Positions 9,170 to 18,002 are shown, numbered from the stretch's first letter. The stretch is DNA of 64,000 nucleotides from Amycolatopsis acidiphila (GCF_021391495.1 NZ_CP090063.1:1674001-1738000), one strand, 5' to 3'. Numbers and translations: made by a program. The notes: a model not told the origin generated them from the sequence alone.

Positions 9170-9598
9170 GTGGCCGTCAAGATCAAGCTGCAGCGCCTCG
9201 GCAAGATCCGTGCGCCGTACTACCGCATCATCGTCGCCGACGCGCGCACCCGCCGGGATGGCAAGGCCATCGAGACGATCGGCAAGTACCACCCGAAGGA
9301 AGAGCCGAGCTTCATCGAGGTCGACTCCGACCGTGCGCAGTACTGGCTGGGTGTCGGCGCGCAGCCGACCGAGCCGGTGCAGCGCATCCTCGAGATCACC
9401 GGCGACTGGCAGAAGTTCAAGGGCCTGCCCGGTACCGAGGGCACGCTGAAGGTGCGCGAGCCGAAGACGTCGAAGCAGGACCTGTTCAACGCCGCGCTGG
9501 CCGCCGCCGGTGAGGAGCCCTCGACCGAGGCCACCACGCCGAAGAAGAAGGCCCCGAAGAAGGCCGAGGCCGACGAGGCGGGTAAGGCGGAGGCGTGA
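9170..9598 (+). CDS. rpsP: 30S ribosomal protein S16
   Basis: S16 is a small-subunit assembly protein that binds 16S rRNA early. The 142-residue product starts with the family-typical [20 protein letters not shown] and contains [13 protein letters not shown]. The last ~35 residues are an Ala/Lys/Glu-rich extension ([18 protein letters not shown]) seen in actinobacterial S16. GTG 9170 is preceded by AAGGAG. It heads the rpsP-khpA-rimM-trmD cluster; the stop overlaps the next start by 4 bp (GTGA). Confidence 0.98.
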   Translation: MAVKIKLQRLGKIRAPYYRIIVADARTRRDGKAIETIGKYHPKEEPSFIEVDSDRAQYWLGVGAQPTEPVQRILEITGDWQKFKGLPGTEGTLKVREPKTSKQDLFNAALAAAGEEPSTEATTPKKKAPKKAEADEAGKAEA

Positions 9599-9834
9599 GC
9601 TTCCTCGCCGACTCCCTCGAACACCTGGTGCGCGGGATCGTCGACAACCCGGACGACGTCCGGGTCGAGCTGATCACCACGCGGCGCGGCCGCACGCTCG
9701 AGGTGCACGTTCACCCCGACGACCTGGGCAAGGTCATCGGCCGGGGTGGCCGCACGGCGACGGCCCTGCGCACGGTCATGGGCGGCATCGGTGGCCGCGG
9801 CGTCCGGGTGGACGTCGTCGACACCGATCGCTGA
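9595..9834 (+). CDS. khpA: KH-domain RNA-binding protein KhpA
   Basis: A 79-residue single KH-domain protein of the KhpA (YlqC) family. It has the GxxG loop in the sequence [17 protein letters not shown], which contacts single-stranded RNA. In other bacteria KhpA partners with KhpB/EloR and affects cell size and small-RNA stability; no khpB is in this window. The GTG start overlaps the rpsP stop by 4 bp, so translation is coupled. Between S16 and RimM is the standard position for this gene in Gram-positive genomes. Confidence 0.93.
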   Translation: MSFLADSLEHLVRGIVDNPDDVRVELITTRRGRTLEVHVHPDDLGKVIGRGGRTATALRTVMGGIGGRGVRVDVVDTDR

Positions 9835-9844
9835 CCGCCGCACC

Positions 9845-10363
9845 GTGGAGGTCGTGGTCGGGCGCGTCGCGAAGGCGCACGGGATCCACGGTGAGCTCGC
9901 CGTGGACGTGCGCACCGACTCGCCCGAGGAGCGTTTCGCCGAAGGTGTCGTGCTCAACGCGCGCCACCGTGACGGCAGCACCCGTCCGCTCACCATCGCA
10001 GCCGCCCGCGCGCACAGCGGGCGGCTGCTGGTGAGTTTCGAAGAGATCCACTCCCGCGAGGACGCCGAGGGTGCCCGCGGGCTGCTGCTGCTCGCCGACA
10101 CGGCGGACCTGCCGCCGACCGACGACCCGGACGAGTTCTACGATCACGAGCTCGAAGGGCTGCGCGCCGAGCTGGCGGACGGGACCGTCGTCGGCACGGT
10201 GCAGGAGATCGTGCACTCGCCCGGTGGCGAGCTGCTCGCGCTGGATCGCGAGGGCCGGACGGTCCTGGTGCCGTTCGTGCGGGAGATCGTGCCCGTCGTC
10301 GACGTGGCCGCGGGCCGGGTCGTGCTCGACCCGCCCGAGGGCCTGCTCGACGACATCGAGTAG
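9845..10363 (+). CDS. rimM: Ribosome maturation factor RimM
   Basis: RimM binds S19 and helps 30S head assembly and 16S rRNA processing. The 172-residue protein has the N-terminal beta-barrel ([18 protein letters not shown]) and the C-terminal PRC-barrel-like domain ([28 protein letters not shown]). GTG 9845 is the first start that gives the canonical N-terminus; upstream in-frame sequence belongs to khpA. The gene lies 10 bp after khpA and its stop region abuts trmD. Confidence 0.95.
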   Translation: MEVVVGRVAKAHGIHGELAVDVRTDSPEERFAEGVVLNARHRDGSTRPLTIAAARAHSGRLLVSFEEIHSREDAEGARGLLLLADTADLPPTDDPDEFYDHELEGLRAELADGTVVGTVQEIVHSPGGELLALDREGRTVLVPFVREIVPVVDVAAGRVVLDPPEGLLDDIE

Positions 10364-10374
10364 TGGGGACCGCC

Positions 10375-11130
10375 ATGCGGATCGACGTCATCACGATCTT
10401 CCCCGAGTACCTGGACCCCCTGCGCGCGGCGCTGCTGGGCCGTGCCATCGAGCGCGGCCTCATCGAGGTCGGCGTGCACGACCTGCGGGACTGGACGCAC
10501 GACGTGCACCGCGCCGTGGACGACGCGCCGTACGGCGGCGGTCCCGGCATGGTCATGAAGCCGCAGGTCTGGGGCGACGCGCTGGACGCGGTGTGCGGCG
10601 AAGCCACCCGGCTCGTCGTGCCGACGCCCGCCGGCCGCCCGTTCACGCAGGAGATGGCGCGGGCGTACGCGCAGGAGGAGCACCTGGTGTTCGCCTGCGG
10701 CCGGTACGAGGGCATCGACCAGCGGGTCGTCGACGACGCGGCCCGGCGGATGCCGGTCGACGAGGTGTCCATCGGCGACTACGTGCTGGTCGGCGGTGAG
10801 GCCGCGGTGCTGGTGATGGTCGAGGCGGCCGTGCGCCTGTTGCCCGGCGTCCTCGGCAACCCCGTCTCGGCGGAGCAGGACTCGTTCTCCGACGGCCTGC
10901 TCGAAGGCCCCAGCTACACCCGGCCGGAGGTGTGGCGGGAGCTGGCCGTGCCCGAGGTGCTCCGGTCCGGCAACCACGCCCTCATCGAGCGCTGGCGCCG
11001 GGACCAGGCGCTGGAGCGGACCCTGCGGCGGCGGCCCGAGCTGCTGGACCGGCTGCCGGAGGGTAACCTGGACAAGCGCGATCTCGCCTTGCTCGACCGT
11101 GTCCGCGGGGAGCAGCGGCAGGCCGGGTGA
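10375..11130 (+). CDS. trmD: tRNA (guanine37-N1)-methyltransferase TrmD
   Basis: TrmD makes m1G37 in tRNAs, preventing +1 frameshifting. The 251-residue SPOUT enzyme has the knotted SAM site around [12 protein letters not shown] and [12 protein letters not shown] and the tRNA-contact segment [16 protein letters not shown] 10375 gives the family N-terminus [13 protein letters not shown] and is preceded by GTGGGGA; a GTG at 10363 overlapping the rimM stop is also possible. It is the last gene before a new promoter element for rplS. Confidence 0.97.
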   Translation: MRIDVITIFPEYLDPLRAALLGRAIERGLIEVGVHDLRDWTHDVHRAVDDAPYGGGPGMVMKPQVWGDALDAVCGEATRLVVPTPAGRPFTQEMARAYAQEEHLVFACGRYEGIDQRVVDDAARRMPVDEVSIGDYVLVGGEAAVLVMVEAAVRLLPGVLGNPVSAEQDSFSDGLLEGPSYTRPEVWRELAVPEVLRSGNHALIERWRRDQALERTLRRRPELLDRLPEGNLDKRDLALLDRVRGEQRQAG

Positions 11131-11166
11131 CACCGGTCCGATCGCGTCTGGAATACTTGACGTTTG
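11131..11166 (+). promoter_or_regulatory. 36-bp upstream element of rplS, shared with rpsP
   Basis: Starts directly after the trmD stop codon. It aligns gaplessly with the element at 9006-9041 (29 of 36 identical; blocks CACCGGTC, GCGTCTGG, TTGACG). The corresponding -10-like hexamer is AATACT at 11152-11157, giving an rplS leader of about 106 nt before ATG 11273. rplS therefore seems to have its own promoter even though it follows trmD. Confidence 0.65.
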
Positions 11167-11272
11167 GCACGCCGTTTCCCGGCCGTGCCCCATGAGCCCC
11201 CGGGTCGATCGCTCACGAGCTGATCCGTGCCCGGACGTACGCAGCCAGACGAAGGACGAGGACGGAATCCCG

Positions 11273-11632
11273 ATGAACACCCTGGACAGCCTGGACGCTC
11301 AGTCGCTGCGTTCCGACATTCCGAACTTCCGCCCGGGTGACACGCTGAAGGTGCACGTTCGCGTCATCGAAGGAAACCGCGAGCGCAACCAGATCTTCCA
11401 GGGCGTCGTCATCCGCCGTCAGGGCGGTGGCATCCGCGAGACCTTCACCGTGCGCAAGGTTTCGTTCGGTGTCGGCGTGGAGCGCACTTTCCCGGTGCAT
11501 TCGCCCAACATCGCGCAGATCGAGGTCTTCAAGCGCGGCGACGTCCGGCGCGCGAAGCTGTACTACCTGCGCGAGCTGCGTGGCAAGGCGGCGAAGATCA
11601 AGGAGCGTCGCGAAGCCCCCACGGCCTCCTGA
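11273..11632 (+). CDS. rplS: 50S ribosomal protein L19
   Basis: L19 sits at the 30S-50S interface. The 119-residue protein shows the family core [20 protein letters not shown] and the C-terminal [23 protein letters not shown] 11273 is chosen because it gives the normal family length; the frame is open further upstream but lacks family sequence there. A purine-rich GAAGGACGAGGACGGA lies just upstream. lepB begins 24 bp after the stop with its own promoter signal. Confidence 0.98.
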   Translation: MNTLDSLDAQSLRSDIPNFRPGDTLKVHVRVIEGNRERNQIFQGVVIRRQGGGIRETFTVRKVSFGVGVERTFPVHSPNIAQIEVFKRGDVRRAKLYYLRELRGKAAKIKERREAPTAS

Positions 11633-11656
11633 ACGGCGCACTAGTAGCCTGGCGAC

Positions 11657-12580
11657 GTGGTTGAGCCTGTGCCCTCGAGCGCTGCCGAGGACGAACCGGA
11701 ACGTGCCGAAAACGGCGAAAGCGACGCAAACGGAAAACGGCGTCATCGCAAGGCCAAGAAACAGCGCTCGTTCTGGGTCGAACTGCCGATCCTGATCGTG
11801 GTGGCATTGGTTCTCGCCTTTGTCTTCCAGCAGTTCTTCGCCCGGGTCTACACGATTCCGTCGGCGTCGATGGAAAGCACGCTGCACGGCTGCACCGGTT
11901 GCTACGGCGACAAGGTACTGGTCGACAAGATCACCTACGACTTCACCGACCCCGGTCCTGGTGACGTGGTGGTCTTCAAGGGGCCGGAGCCCTGGCTCGA
12001 GAACGAGGCGCCGACCGAGCGGTCGAGCAACCCGGTCGTGCGGTTCTTCCAGAACGTCGGTTCGGTGTTCGGGCTCGCGCCGCCGGACGAGCGGGACTTC
12101 GTCAAGCGGATCATCGCTGTCGGCGGCCAGACCGTGCAGTGCTGCGACGCGCAGAACCGGGTCGTGGTCGACGGCAAGGCGCTCAACGAGCCCTACATTC
12201 ACTGGATGGACCCGAACGACCCGCATCAGGAACCCTTCGATCCGGTGAAGGTGCCCGACGGAACGGTCTGGGTCATGGGCGACAACCGCAACGACTCTTC
12301 GGACTCGCGGTACCAGGGCGGCGGTGGGCTGCGTGGTGTCGTGCCGGTCGCCAACATCATCGGCAAGGCCCGCGTCATCGTGCTGCCACCGAGCAGGTGG
12401 GGCGGGGTGAGTGATACCAACCCGCAGGAGAACGCACAGCCGGTGGCGCTCGGCATGAGCGCCCCGGACTGGCAGCAGGGCGTGCCGCTAGGGCTCGGCG
12501 CGGTCGCGGCATGGCCAGCCGTGTCGCTCGGTCGCAGGTTCGGTTCCGGTGCGCGCAAGGTGGTCAAGCGAAAGCGGTAG
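11657..12580 (+). CDS. lepB: Signal peptidase I
   Basis: Type I signal peptidase that removes Sec and Tat signal peptides at the outer face of the membrane. The 307-residue protein has a charged cytoplasmic N-terminus (~37 residues), one membrane segment (LPILIVVALVLAFVFQQFF), the catalytic Ser71 in IPSASMEST and the catalytic Lys150 in DFVKRIIAVGG, then the conserved GDNRNDSSDSR box. A second hydrophobic stretch near 275-290 may anchor the C-terminus. TAGCCT at 11645-11650 is 6 nt before GTG 11657, implying a leaderless transcript. rnhB follows by 3 bp. Confidence 0.96.
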   Translation: MVEPVPSSAAEDEPERAENGESDANGKRRHRKAKKQRSFWVELPILIVVALVLAFVFQQFFARVYTIPSASMESTLHGCTGCYGDKVLVDKITYDFTDPGPGDVVVFKGPEPWLENEAPTERSSNPVVRFFQNVGSVFGLAPPDERDFVKRIIAVGGQTVQCCDAQNRVVVDGKALNEPYIHWMDPNDPHQEPFDPVKVPDGTVWVMGDNRNDSSDSRYQGGGGLRGVVPVANIIGKARVIVLPPSRWGGVSDTNPQENAQPVALGMSAPDWQQGVPLGLGAVAAWPAVSLGRRFGSGARKVVKRKR

Positions 12581-12583
12581 CCA

Positions 12584-13411
12584 GTGGGTAGCTCTTCCGC
12601 GCTCGCGGCCCCGATCAGGCCACCCCGGGCGGTGGTCCGGGGGGAGATCTCCTGGGGCCTGTTGTCCGCACTCGACCGGCGTGGGCTCGGTCCCGTCGCC
12701 GGCGTGGACGAGGCTGGACGCGGTGCGTGCGCCGGCCCCCTCGTGGTCGCGGCGTGCGTCCTCAAGCCGGGTGACGCGGCGCGGCTGGCCGAACTGACCG
12801 ACTCGAAGCTGCTGACCGCACTGGCCCGCGACCGCGTCTACGACCGGGTGATAGCGCGGGCGCTCGACTACTCCATTGTGGTGATTCCCGCGGCCGAGGT
12901 GGACCTGCTCGGCATCCATGTGATGAATATCGAGGGCATGCGGCGCGCGGTGGCCGGGCTGAAGACCTGTCCCGGGTACGTGCTGACCGACGGGTTCAAG
13001 GTGCCGGGGCTGCCCGCGCCGAGCCTCGCGGTGATCAAGGGGGACCGGGCGGTGGCGTGCGTGGCGGCGGCGTCGGTCCTGGCCAAGGTGACGAGGGACC
13101 GCATCATGTCCGACCTGCACGGGGAGCATCCGGTGTACGGGTTCGACGTGCACAAGGGGTACACCACCACCGAACACGGCGCGGCACTCACCGAGTACGG
13201 GCCCAGTGCGGTACATCGGTGGTCCTACACCAATGTGGCGACGGCGGCGGCCGCGCACGGGCGGCGGCCACCCCACAAGGTGATGCTGACCGTGGCGGCG
13301 CTGGGGCAGTTGGAGTCGTCGGCGCGTGCTCTGGAGGACGTCGTGAGTCAGAATGAGGGTTCCGCCGTCGGATACCGGTCGAACTCGCGAGGAGGGGCGC
13401 GGATTTCATGA
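12584..13411 (+). CDS. rnhB: Ribonuclease HII
   Basis: RNase HII cuts RNA in RNA/DNA hybrids and at single ribonucleotides in DNA. The 275-residue protein has the catalytic motif GVDEAGRG, the second Asp in TDSKLL, and [12 protein letters not shown] with the GYTTTEH segment of the family. An N-terminal ~35-residue extension and a C-terminal tail after residue 235 lie outside the core. The GTG start is 3 bp after lepB. The stop overlaps the next gene (ATGA), so translation is coupled. Confidence 0.95.
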   Translation: MGSSSALAAPIRPPRAVVRGEISWGLLSALDRRGLGPVAGVDEAGRGACAGPLVVAACVLKPGDAARLAELTDSKLLTALARDRVYDRVIARALDYSIVVIPAAEVDLLGIHVMNIEGMRRAVAGLKTCPGYVLTDGFKVPGLPAPSLAVIKGDRAVACVAAASVLAKVTRDRIMSDLHGEHPVYGFDVHKGYTTTEHGAALTEYGPSAVHRWSYTNVATAAAAHGRRPPHKVMLTVAALGQLESSARALEDVVSQNEGSAVGYRSNSRGGARIS

Positions 13412-13731
13412 GCGCAGAGGATCTCGAGAAGTACGAGACCGAGATGGAGTTGTCGCTGTACCGGGAGTACCGCGACATCGTCAGCCAGTTCTCGTACGTG
13501 GTGGAGACCGAGCGGCGGTTCTACCTGGCCAACGCCGTGGACGTGCAGGTCCGTGACGGTGGTGGCGAGGTGTACTTCGAGGTGCGGATGTCCGACGCCT
13601 GGGTGTGGGACATGTACCGCCCCGCGCGTTTCGTGAAGAACGTCCGGGTCATCACCTTCAAGGACGTCAACGTCGAAGAGCTGGAGAAACCCGACCTCCG
13701 ACTGCCCGAGGACGGTCCGTTCTCCGGCTGA
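13408..13731 (+). CDS. DUF2469-family conserved actinobacterial protein
   Basis: A 107-residue acidic protein ([20 protein letters not shown] at the N-terminus) of the DUF2469 family, found next to rnhB in most actinobacteria including mycobacteria. No catalytic motif is evident. The sequence is rich in aromatic and charged residues ([19 protein letters not shown]). Its start overlaps rnhB by 4 bp. The role is unknown; strict conservation of position suggests a link to RNase HII or LepB. Confidence 0.92.
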   Translation: MSAEDLEKYETEMELSLYREYRDIVSQFSYVVETERRFYLANAVDVQVRDGGGEVYFEVRMSDAWVWDMYRPARFVKNVRVITFKDVNVEELEKPDLRLPEDGPFSG

Positions 13732-13741
13732 TCCGCCCCAT

Positions 13742-13768
13742 CTGTCCACAACAGGTGGGTTGTCCACA
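13742..13768 (+). promoter_or_regulatory. Pair of DnaA-box-like 9-mers
   Basis: CTGTCCACA at 13742-13750 and TTGTCCACA at 13760-13768, same orientation, 18 bp apart start to start. TTGTCCACA is the preferred actinomycete DnaA box. The pair lies in the 126-bp gap between the DUF2469 gene and yraN. Function is not shown; see the related pairs at 21850 and 58416. Confidence 0.5.
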
Positions 13769-13857
13769 GGTGAGCTGATTGGTTCTGGTGGCCCCTGTGT
13801 CGAAGCTGGCAGCGTCTTTCTCGGACGCTAAGGATTCGACACCTGGGGGTAGCAGTG

Positions 13858-14232
13858 ATGAGCACTGTGGCAGGACCCGCTCCTCATCTCGGCCTCGGCC
13901 GCAGAGGTGAGCGGCTGGCCGCCCGGCATCTGCAGAAGCTCGGCTTCGTGGTGCTGTCGCAGAACTGGCGCTGCCGCGAGGGCGAGCTGGACATCGTGGC
14001 CACCGACGGCCGCACACTCGTCGTCTGCGAGGTGAAGACCCGCGCGGGCCAGAACTTCGGCGATCCCGCGGAGGCCGTCACAGCGGAGAAGATCGCCCGC
14101 ATCCGCCGGATCACGGGCCAATGGCTGCGCGCCTTCAGCCTCGGCTGGTGCCCCATCCGCTTCGACGTGATCTCGGTGCTCGTGGGCCCTACGGGCCCTC
14201 CGCGCCTGAAGCACTTCCCGGGGGCCTTCTGA
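13858..14232 (+). CDS. YraN/UPF0102-family protein (predicted endonuclease fold)
   Basis: A 124-residue protein of the YraN family, which has a restriction-endonuclease-like fold and lies with comM and dprA in many genomes. Visible are GRRGERLAARHLQKLGFVVL, the candidate active-site stretch EGELDIVATDGRTLVVCEVK (E...D...ExK pattern) and KIARIRRI. A GGGGG tract at 13845-13849 serves as ribosome binding site for ATG 13858 (GTG 13855 is the alternative). Its stop forms TGATG with the start of the following repeat ORF, so that ORF would be translationally coupled. Confidence 0.9.
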   Translation: MSTVAGPAPHLGLGRRGERLAARHLQKLGFVVLSQNWRCREGELDIVATDGRTLVVCEVKTRAGQNFGDPAEAVTAEKIARIRRITGQWLRAFSLGWCPIRFDVISVLVGPTGPPRLKHFPGAF

Positions 14233-15272
14233 TGGCCGCCTACTCCGGGTGCCCCGCATGCGCTCGCCCCGCCACCCTCCCCACCAGTCCGAGCGCGTGG
14301 CTCCGGCCCCTCCCGACCTGCTTGCGCCCCGCCACCTCGCCCGGCGGGTCCCGGCCAAGCGCGCCGTTCCAGCCCCTCCCGCCGCGCGCTCGCCCCGCCA
14401 CCCTCCTCGGTGCGGCCCGGCCATGCGCGTGGCTCCGGCTCCTCCCGACCTGTGTGCGCTCCGCTGTCTCCCTCGGCGAGGCCCGGCCATGCGTGTGGCT
14501 CAAGCCCCTCCCAGCCCGCCCTCGCCCCGCCGCCCTCCCCACCAGTCCGAGCCTGCGGCTCCGGGCAGTCCCGACCTGCATGCGCCCCGCCACCTCGCCC
14601 GGCAGGTCCCGGCCAAGCGCGTGGCTCCGGCCCCTCCCGACCTGTGTGCGCTCCGCCGTCTCCCTCGGCGAGGCCCGGCCATGCGCGCGGCTCAAGCTCC
14701 TCCCGGGCCGCCCTCGCCCCTCCGCCCTCCCCACCAGTCCGAGCCTGCGGCTCCGGGCAGTCCCGACCTGCATGCGCCCCGCCACCTCGCCCGGCAGGTC
14801 CCGGCCAAGCGCGCGGCTCCAGCCCATCCCAGCCAGCTCTCGCCCCATCGCCTCCCTCGGCGCGGCCCGACCAAGCGCGGCGTCCCGGCCATTCTCAACG
14901 CACCCCCGCCCCGCCACCTCGACCGGCGCGTCCCGACCAAGCACCCCGCTCCAGCCCCTCCCGCCGCGCGCTCGCCCCGTCGCCCTCCTGGAGGCCGTCC
15001 GTCTCCGCCCTGCGCCACAACCTCTCCCGGCCCGCTCCGGCTCCACCGCCCTTCTCGTTGAGCCCCGACCAAGCGCGCCGTTCCAGCTCCTCCCGGCCCG
15101 CCCTCGCCCCGCCGCCCTCCTCGAACCCACACGTACGACCGGGCCCCTCCCAAACCCCGCCCGCCACCTCCCCCACCCCGAAACATCCCGGCGCCCCTCA
15201 TCAGATCGGCTCGCCAAGGTCCCGCCACCCATTCCCGCCGCCCCGCTCCGCCAGCCGTCGGGAGCGCGCTGA
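14232..15272 (+). CDS. Repeat-encoded Pro/Arg-rich ORF between yraN and comM
   Basis: A 346-codon open frame joined by TGATG overlaps to yraN (14230-14234) and to comM (15270-15274). It encodes about 14 imperfect repeats of 20-22 residues of the form RPATSPGRSRPSAWLRPLPT, beginning at residue 12. The product would be Pro/Arg/Leu/Ala-rich with no recognised domain. Third positions are strongly GC-biased in this frame, but the other two forward frames and one reverse frame are also largely open, so coding is uncertain. Exact coupling at both ends argues for translation; repeat content argues for a minisatellite insertion. I do not recognise it. Confidence 0.35.
   Translation: MAAYSGCPACARPATLPTSPSAWLRPLPTCLRPATSPGGSRPSAPFQPLPPRARPATLLGAARPCAWLRLLPTCVRSAVSLGEARPCVWLKPLPARPRPAALPTSPSLRLRAVPTCMRPATSPGRSRPSAWLRPLPTCVRSAVSLGEARPCARLKLLPGRPRPSALPTSPSLRLRAVPTCMRPATSPGRSRPSARLQPIPASSRPIASLGAARPSAASRPFSTHPRPATSTGASRPSTPLQPLPPRARPVALLEAVRLRPAPQPLPARSGSTALLVEPRPSAPFQLLPARPRPAALLEPTRTTGPLPNPARHLPHPETSRRPSSDRLAKVPPPIPAAPLRQPSGAR
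14265..15160 (+). repeat. 66-bp minisatellite with a 192-bp higher-order unit
   Basis: Contiguous imperfect repeats of 66 bp, with a 60-bp variant. Three successive units form a 192-bp higher-order unit: 14457-14648 and 14649-14840 are near-identical tandem copies, and 14265-14456 is a more diverged one. Distal units after 14841 are progressively degenerate. There are no spacers, so this is not a CRISPR array. It fills the whole gap between yraN and comM, genes that are adjacent in many other genomes. Confidence 0.85.
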
Positions 15273-16783
15273 TGCCCATCGGACACACCTGGTCGGTCGC
15301 CGTCCTCGGCATCGACGGCCGGGTCATCGAGGTGGAAGCCGACCTCGGCGGCGGCCTGCCGAGCATGAAGCTGGTCGGCCTACCCGACGCGGGCCTCCGC
15401 GAGGCCAAGGACAGGGTCCGCTCGGCAGTCCGCAACTCGGGCCAGCAGTGGCCGGGGGAGAAGCTCACCCTCGGCCTGTCGCCGGCGAACCTGCCGAAGC
15501 TGGGCTCCGGCTACGACCTCGCGATCGCGGTCGCGGTCCTCGCCGCCGCGGGGAAGGTGCCGGCGACCAGGCTGCCCGGCACGGTGTTGCTCGGCGAACT
15601 GTCGCTCGACGGCCGCGTCCGCGAGATCCGCGGCGTCCTGCCGGGACTGATCGCCGCACGCAAGGCGGGCGTCAAGCGAGCATTGGTACCAGTGCATTCG
15701 CTGTTCGAAGCGGCCCTGGTCGAGGGCATCGAGGTCTTCGGCGCCGCGCGTCTGGCAGACGTGATCGCCTGGCTCCACGGCGAGAACAGCCTCGTCAAAC
15801 CCGAGGCCCCACCCGAAGGAGTGCCACCCAAACTGGCTGACCTGGCAGACGTGGTCGGCCAGCCCGAAGCGCGCTGGGCCCTCGAAGTCGCGGCCGCCGG
15901 CGGTCACCATCTGCTGTTCACGGGACCGCCGGGCGTCGGCAAGACGATGCTGGCGAAGCGCCTCCCGGGCCTGCTGCCCCGGCTGTCGATCGAGGAAGCG
16001 CTGGAAGTGACGGCGGTGCACTCCGTCCACGGCTCGCTGTCGCCGACGTCGCCGCTGGTCCAGGCCCCGCCATTCGTGGCGCCGCACCACTCGGTGTCGG
16101 TCGCGGCACTCGTCGGCGGCGGAAGTGGTCTCGCCGCGCCGGGCCTGATCAGCCAGGCGCACCGCGGTGTCCTCCTGCTCGACGAGGCGTGCGAGTTTTC
16201 CGGCCCGGCGCTGGAGTCGCTGCGCACGGCCTTGGAGGACGGCGAGATCCGCATCGCGCGATCCAAGGGCTCGGTCTGCTACCCGGCGCGCTTCCAACTC
16301 GTGCTGGCCACCAATCCTTGCCCGTGCGCCCCGCCGCGTGAGACGGACTGCACCTGCACGCCCTCAGCCCGTCGCCGCTACCTGAACAGGCTTTCGGGGC
16401 CGCTGCTGGACCGTGTCGACATCCGGGTCCAGATGCGCCCGATCACCGCGATGACGACCCACGCCGAGGAGACCCCCGAGTCGACCGACGTCGTCTGCGC
16501 ACGAGTTCTGGCCGCCCGTGAACGTGCTGCCGTCCGATGGTCCGCGCACGGCTGGCGCACGAACGCCGAAGTACCGGGCCCCGCCCTGCGCCGCCAGTTC
16601 GGCCTACCGCGACAGGCCACCGCCCTCCTGGACCGCAGCCTGGACCGCGGCCTCCTGACGGCCCGCGGTGCCGACCGATGCCTCCGCATCGCCTGGACTC
16701 TTGCCGATTTGGCGAAATGCCCTGAACCCGATGCCGACCACGTCGCCGCCGCCCTGGAATTCCGAGATCGGAGAGCCCCATGA
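15272..16783 (+). CDS. comM: ComM/YifB-family Mg-chelatase-like AAA+ ATPase
   Basis: ComM is a hexameric helicase that promotes branch migration during integration of incoming DNA in naturally transformable bacteria. The 503-residue protein has the N-terminal Lon-like fold (SVAVLGIDGRVIEVEADLGG), Walker A GPPGVGKTM near residue 219, the Walker B-like VLLLDEACEF, and the Cys-rich zinc site CPCAPPRETDCTC. The ATG overlaps the upstream ORF stop (TGATG) and there is no clear ribosome binding site of its own, which fits coupling. dprA follows. Confidence 0.93.
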   Translation: MPIGHTWSVAVLGIDGRVIEVEADLGGGLPSMKLVGLPDAGLREAKDRVRSAVRNSGQQWPGEKLTLGLSPANLPKLGSGYDLAIAVAVLAAAGKVPATRLPGTVLLGELSLDGRVREIRGVLPGLIAARKAGVKRALVPVHSLFEAALVEGIEVFGAARLADVIAWLHGENSLVKPEAPPEGVPPKLADLADVVGQPEARWALEVAAAGGHHLLFTGPPGVGKTMLAKRLPGLLPRLSIEEALEVTAVHSVHGSLSPTSPLVQAPPFVAPHHSVSVAALVGGGSGLAAPGLISQAHRGVLLLDEACEFSGPALESLRTALEDGEIRIARSKGSVCYPARFQLVLATNPCPCAPPRETDCTCTPSARRRYLNRLSGPLLDRVDIRVQMRPITAMTTHAEETPESTDVVCARVLAARERAAVRWSAHGWRTNAEVPGPALRRQFGLPRQATALLDRSLDRGLLTARGADRCLRIAWTLADLAKCPEPDADHVAAALEFRDRRAP

Positions 16784-16844
16784 CACGCTCGCACCCGTCA
16801 ATGACCTCGCGCGCTCGCCGCGCCTCCGGAGTGTGGAGGCGCAA

Positions 16845-18002
16845 ATGTCGATGACTGATGAGCGTCTTGCCCGGGCGTACCTGGTGCGAGTAGCTGAACC
16901 TCCAGCGCCGGCGCTGGCCGCCTTCGTGGCGGAATGGGGCCCGATCGCGGCTGCCGAAGCCGTCAGGAAGGGCCTGTGCCCGCAGCGCGTGCAGGGCGAA
17001 ACGGCCGCCCGTCGGGAGTTGAACCTGGCGGAGCCAGACCTCGAGGCGGGTGAGCGCATAGGCGCGCGATTGATCATCCCCGAGGACGACGAGTGGCCCG
17101 CCTGGCCGCTGCTTTGTCTCGATGTCGCCCGTGGGCGTGGAGTGCAGAGCGCTGCGGTGCCGCTCGCCCTCTGGGCGCGCGGAGACGCCCGACTCGATGA
17201 AGCTGCGGAGGCGGCGGTCGCGATCGTCGGCGCCAGGGCGGCGAGTGGCTACGGCGAGCACGTCGCGGGAGAGTTCGCCTACGGCTTGGCCCAGCGCGAG
17301 CTGTCGATTTTCTCCGGTGCGGCCTATGGCATCGACGGTGCCGCGCATCGCGGGGCGCTCGCAGCCGACGGCGTGACGGTCGCACTTCTGGGCTGCGGGC
17401 TCGACGCCGGTTACCCCGCGGGTCATGTCGTCCTGTTGAACAAGATCGCCGAACAGGGCGGCCTGGTCGTGAGTGAGTATCCGCCGGGAACACCACCCGC
17501 GCGACACCGCTTCCTGGTGCGCAACCGGCTGATCGCCGCCCTGAGCGAGGGCACTGTCGTGGTCGAGGCAGGCCGCCGGAGCGGTGCTCGCAACACCGCG
17601 ACGACAGCCGGTGCCCTGGGGAAGATCGTGATGGCGGTGCCGGGCCCGATCAGCTCCGCGATGTCCACGGGCTGCCACGACCTCATCCGGAACTCCGCGG
17701 CGACACTTGTCGGGTCTGTCGATGACGTGATCGACATCGTCGGCAAGCTGGGCACCCGAACGACGGAGCGTCTTCGGCCAAGGCGTCGGACGGACGGTCT
17801 TGGAGCCGACGCACTCCGCGTGCACGAGGCCTTGGGGCGAGGCCAGGGCAAGTCCGCCGAGCAGGTCGCGACGGAGTCCGGGGTGCCGGTCCCGCGCGTT
17901 CGTGCCGTTCTTCCGGCGCTGGAACTGGAGGGGTTGGCTGAGCGCGGCGAAAGCGGCTGGCAGCAATGCCGAGCTGTCAGGAAAACTCAGGAGAGCGCGT
18001 AG
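16845..18002 (+). CDS. dprA: DNA-processing protein DprA
   Basis: DprA loads RecA onto incoming single-stranded DNA. The 385-residue protein has a helical N-terminal domain, the Rossmann-like core with AIVGARAASGYG, FSGAAYGIDGAAHRGAL and RSGARNTATTAGALG, and a C-terminal winged-helix-like domain from about residue 325. ATG 16845 is chosen because GGAGG at 16835-16839 is 5 nt upstream; ATG 16851 is the alternative. Together with comM and yraN it forms the conserved uptake/recombination cluster. The 217 bp after it holds no evident gene. Confidence 0.94.
   Translation: MSMTDERLARAYLVRVAEPPAPALAAFVAEWGPIAAAEAVRKGLCPQRVQGETAARRELNLAEPDLEAGERIGARLIIPEDDEWPAWPLLCLDVARGRGVQSAAVPLALWARGDARLDEAAEAAVAIVGARAASGYGEHVAGEFAYGLAQRELSIFSGAAYGIDGAAHRGALAADGVTVALLGCGLDAGYPAGHVVLLNKIAEQGGLVVSEYPPGTPPARHRFLVRNRLIAALSEGTVVVEAGRRSGARNTATTAGALGKIVMAVPGPISSAMSTGCHDLIRNSAATLVGSVDDVIDIVGKLGTRTTERLRPRRRTDGLGADALRVHEALGRGQGKSAEQVATESGVPVPRVRAVLPALELEGLAERGESGWQQCRAVRKTQESA

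Noticed and set aside
14265..15160. Possible CRISPR array
   Set aside because: Units are contiguous and diverged with no unique spacers, and no cas genes are present.
14240..15286. Minus-strand 348-codon frame over the repeats
   Set aside because: It begins inside comM with no promoter or ribosome site; the Gly/Arg-rich text mirrors the repeats. Not excluded absolutely, but weaker than the plus-strand frame coupled at both ends.
14410..15840. Second forward open frame of 476 codons over the yraN-comM repeats
   Set aside because: It runs far into comM in the wrong frame and lacks a ribosome binding site. Repeat units keep all frames open.
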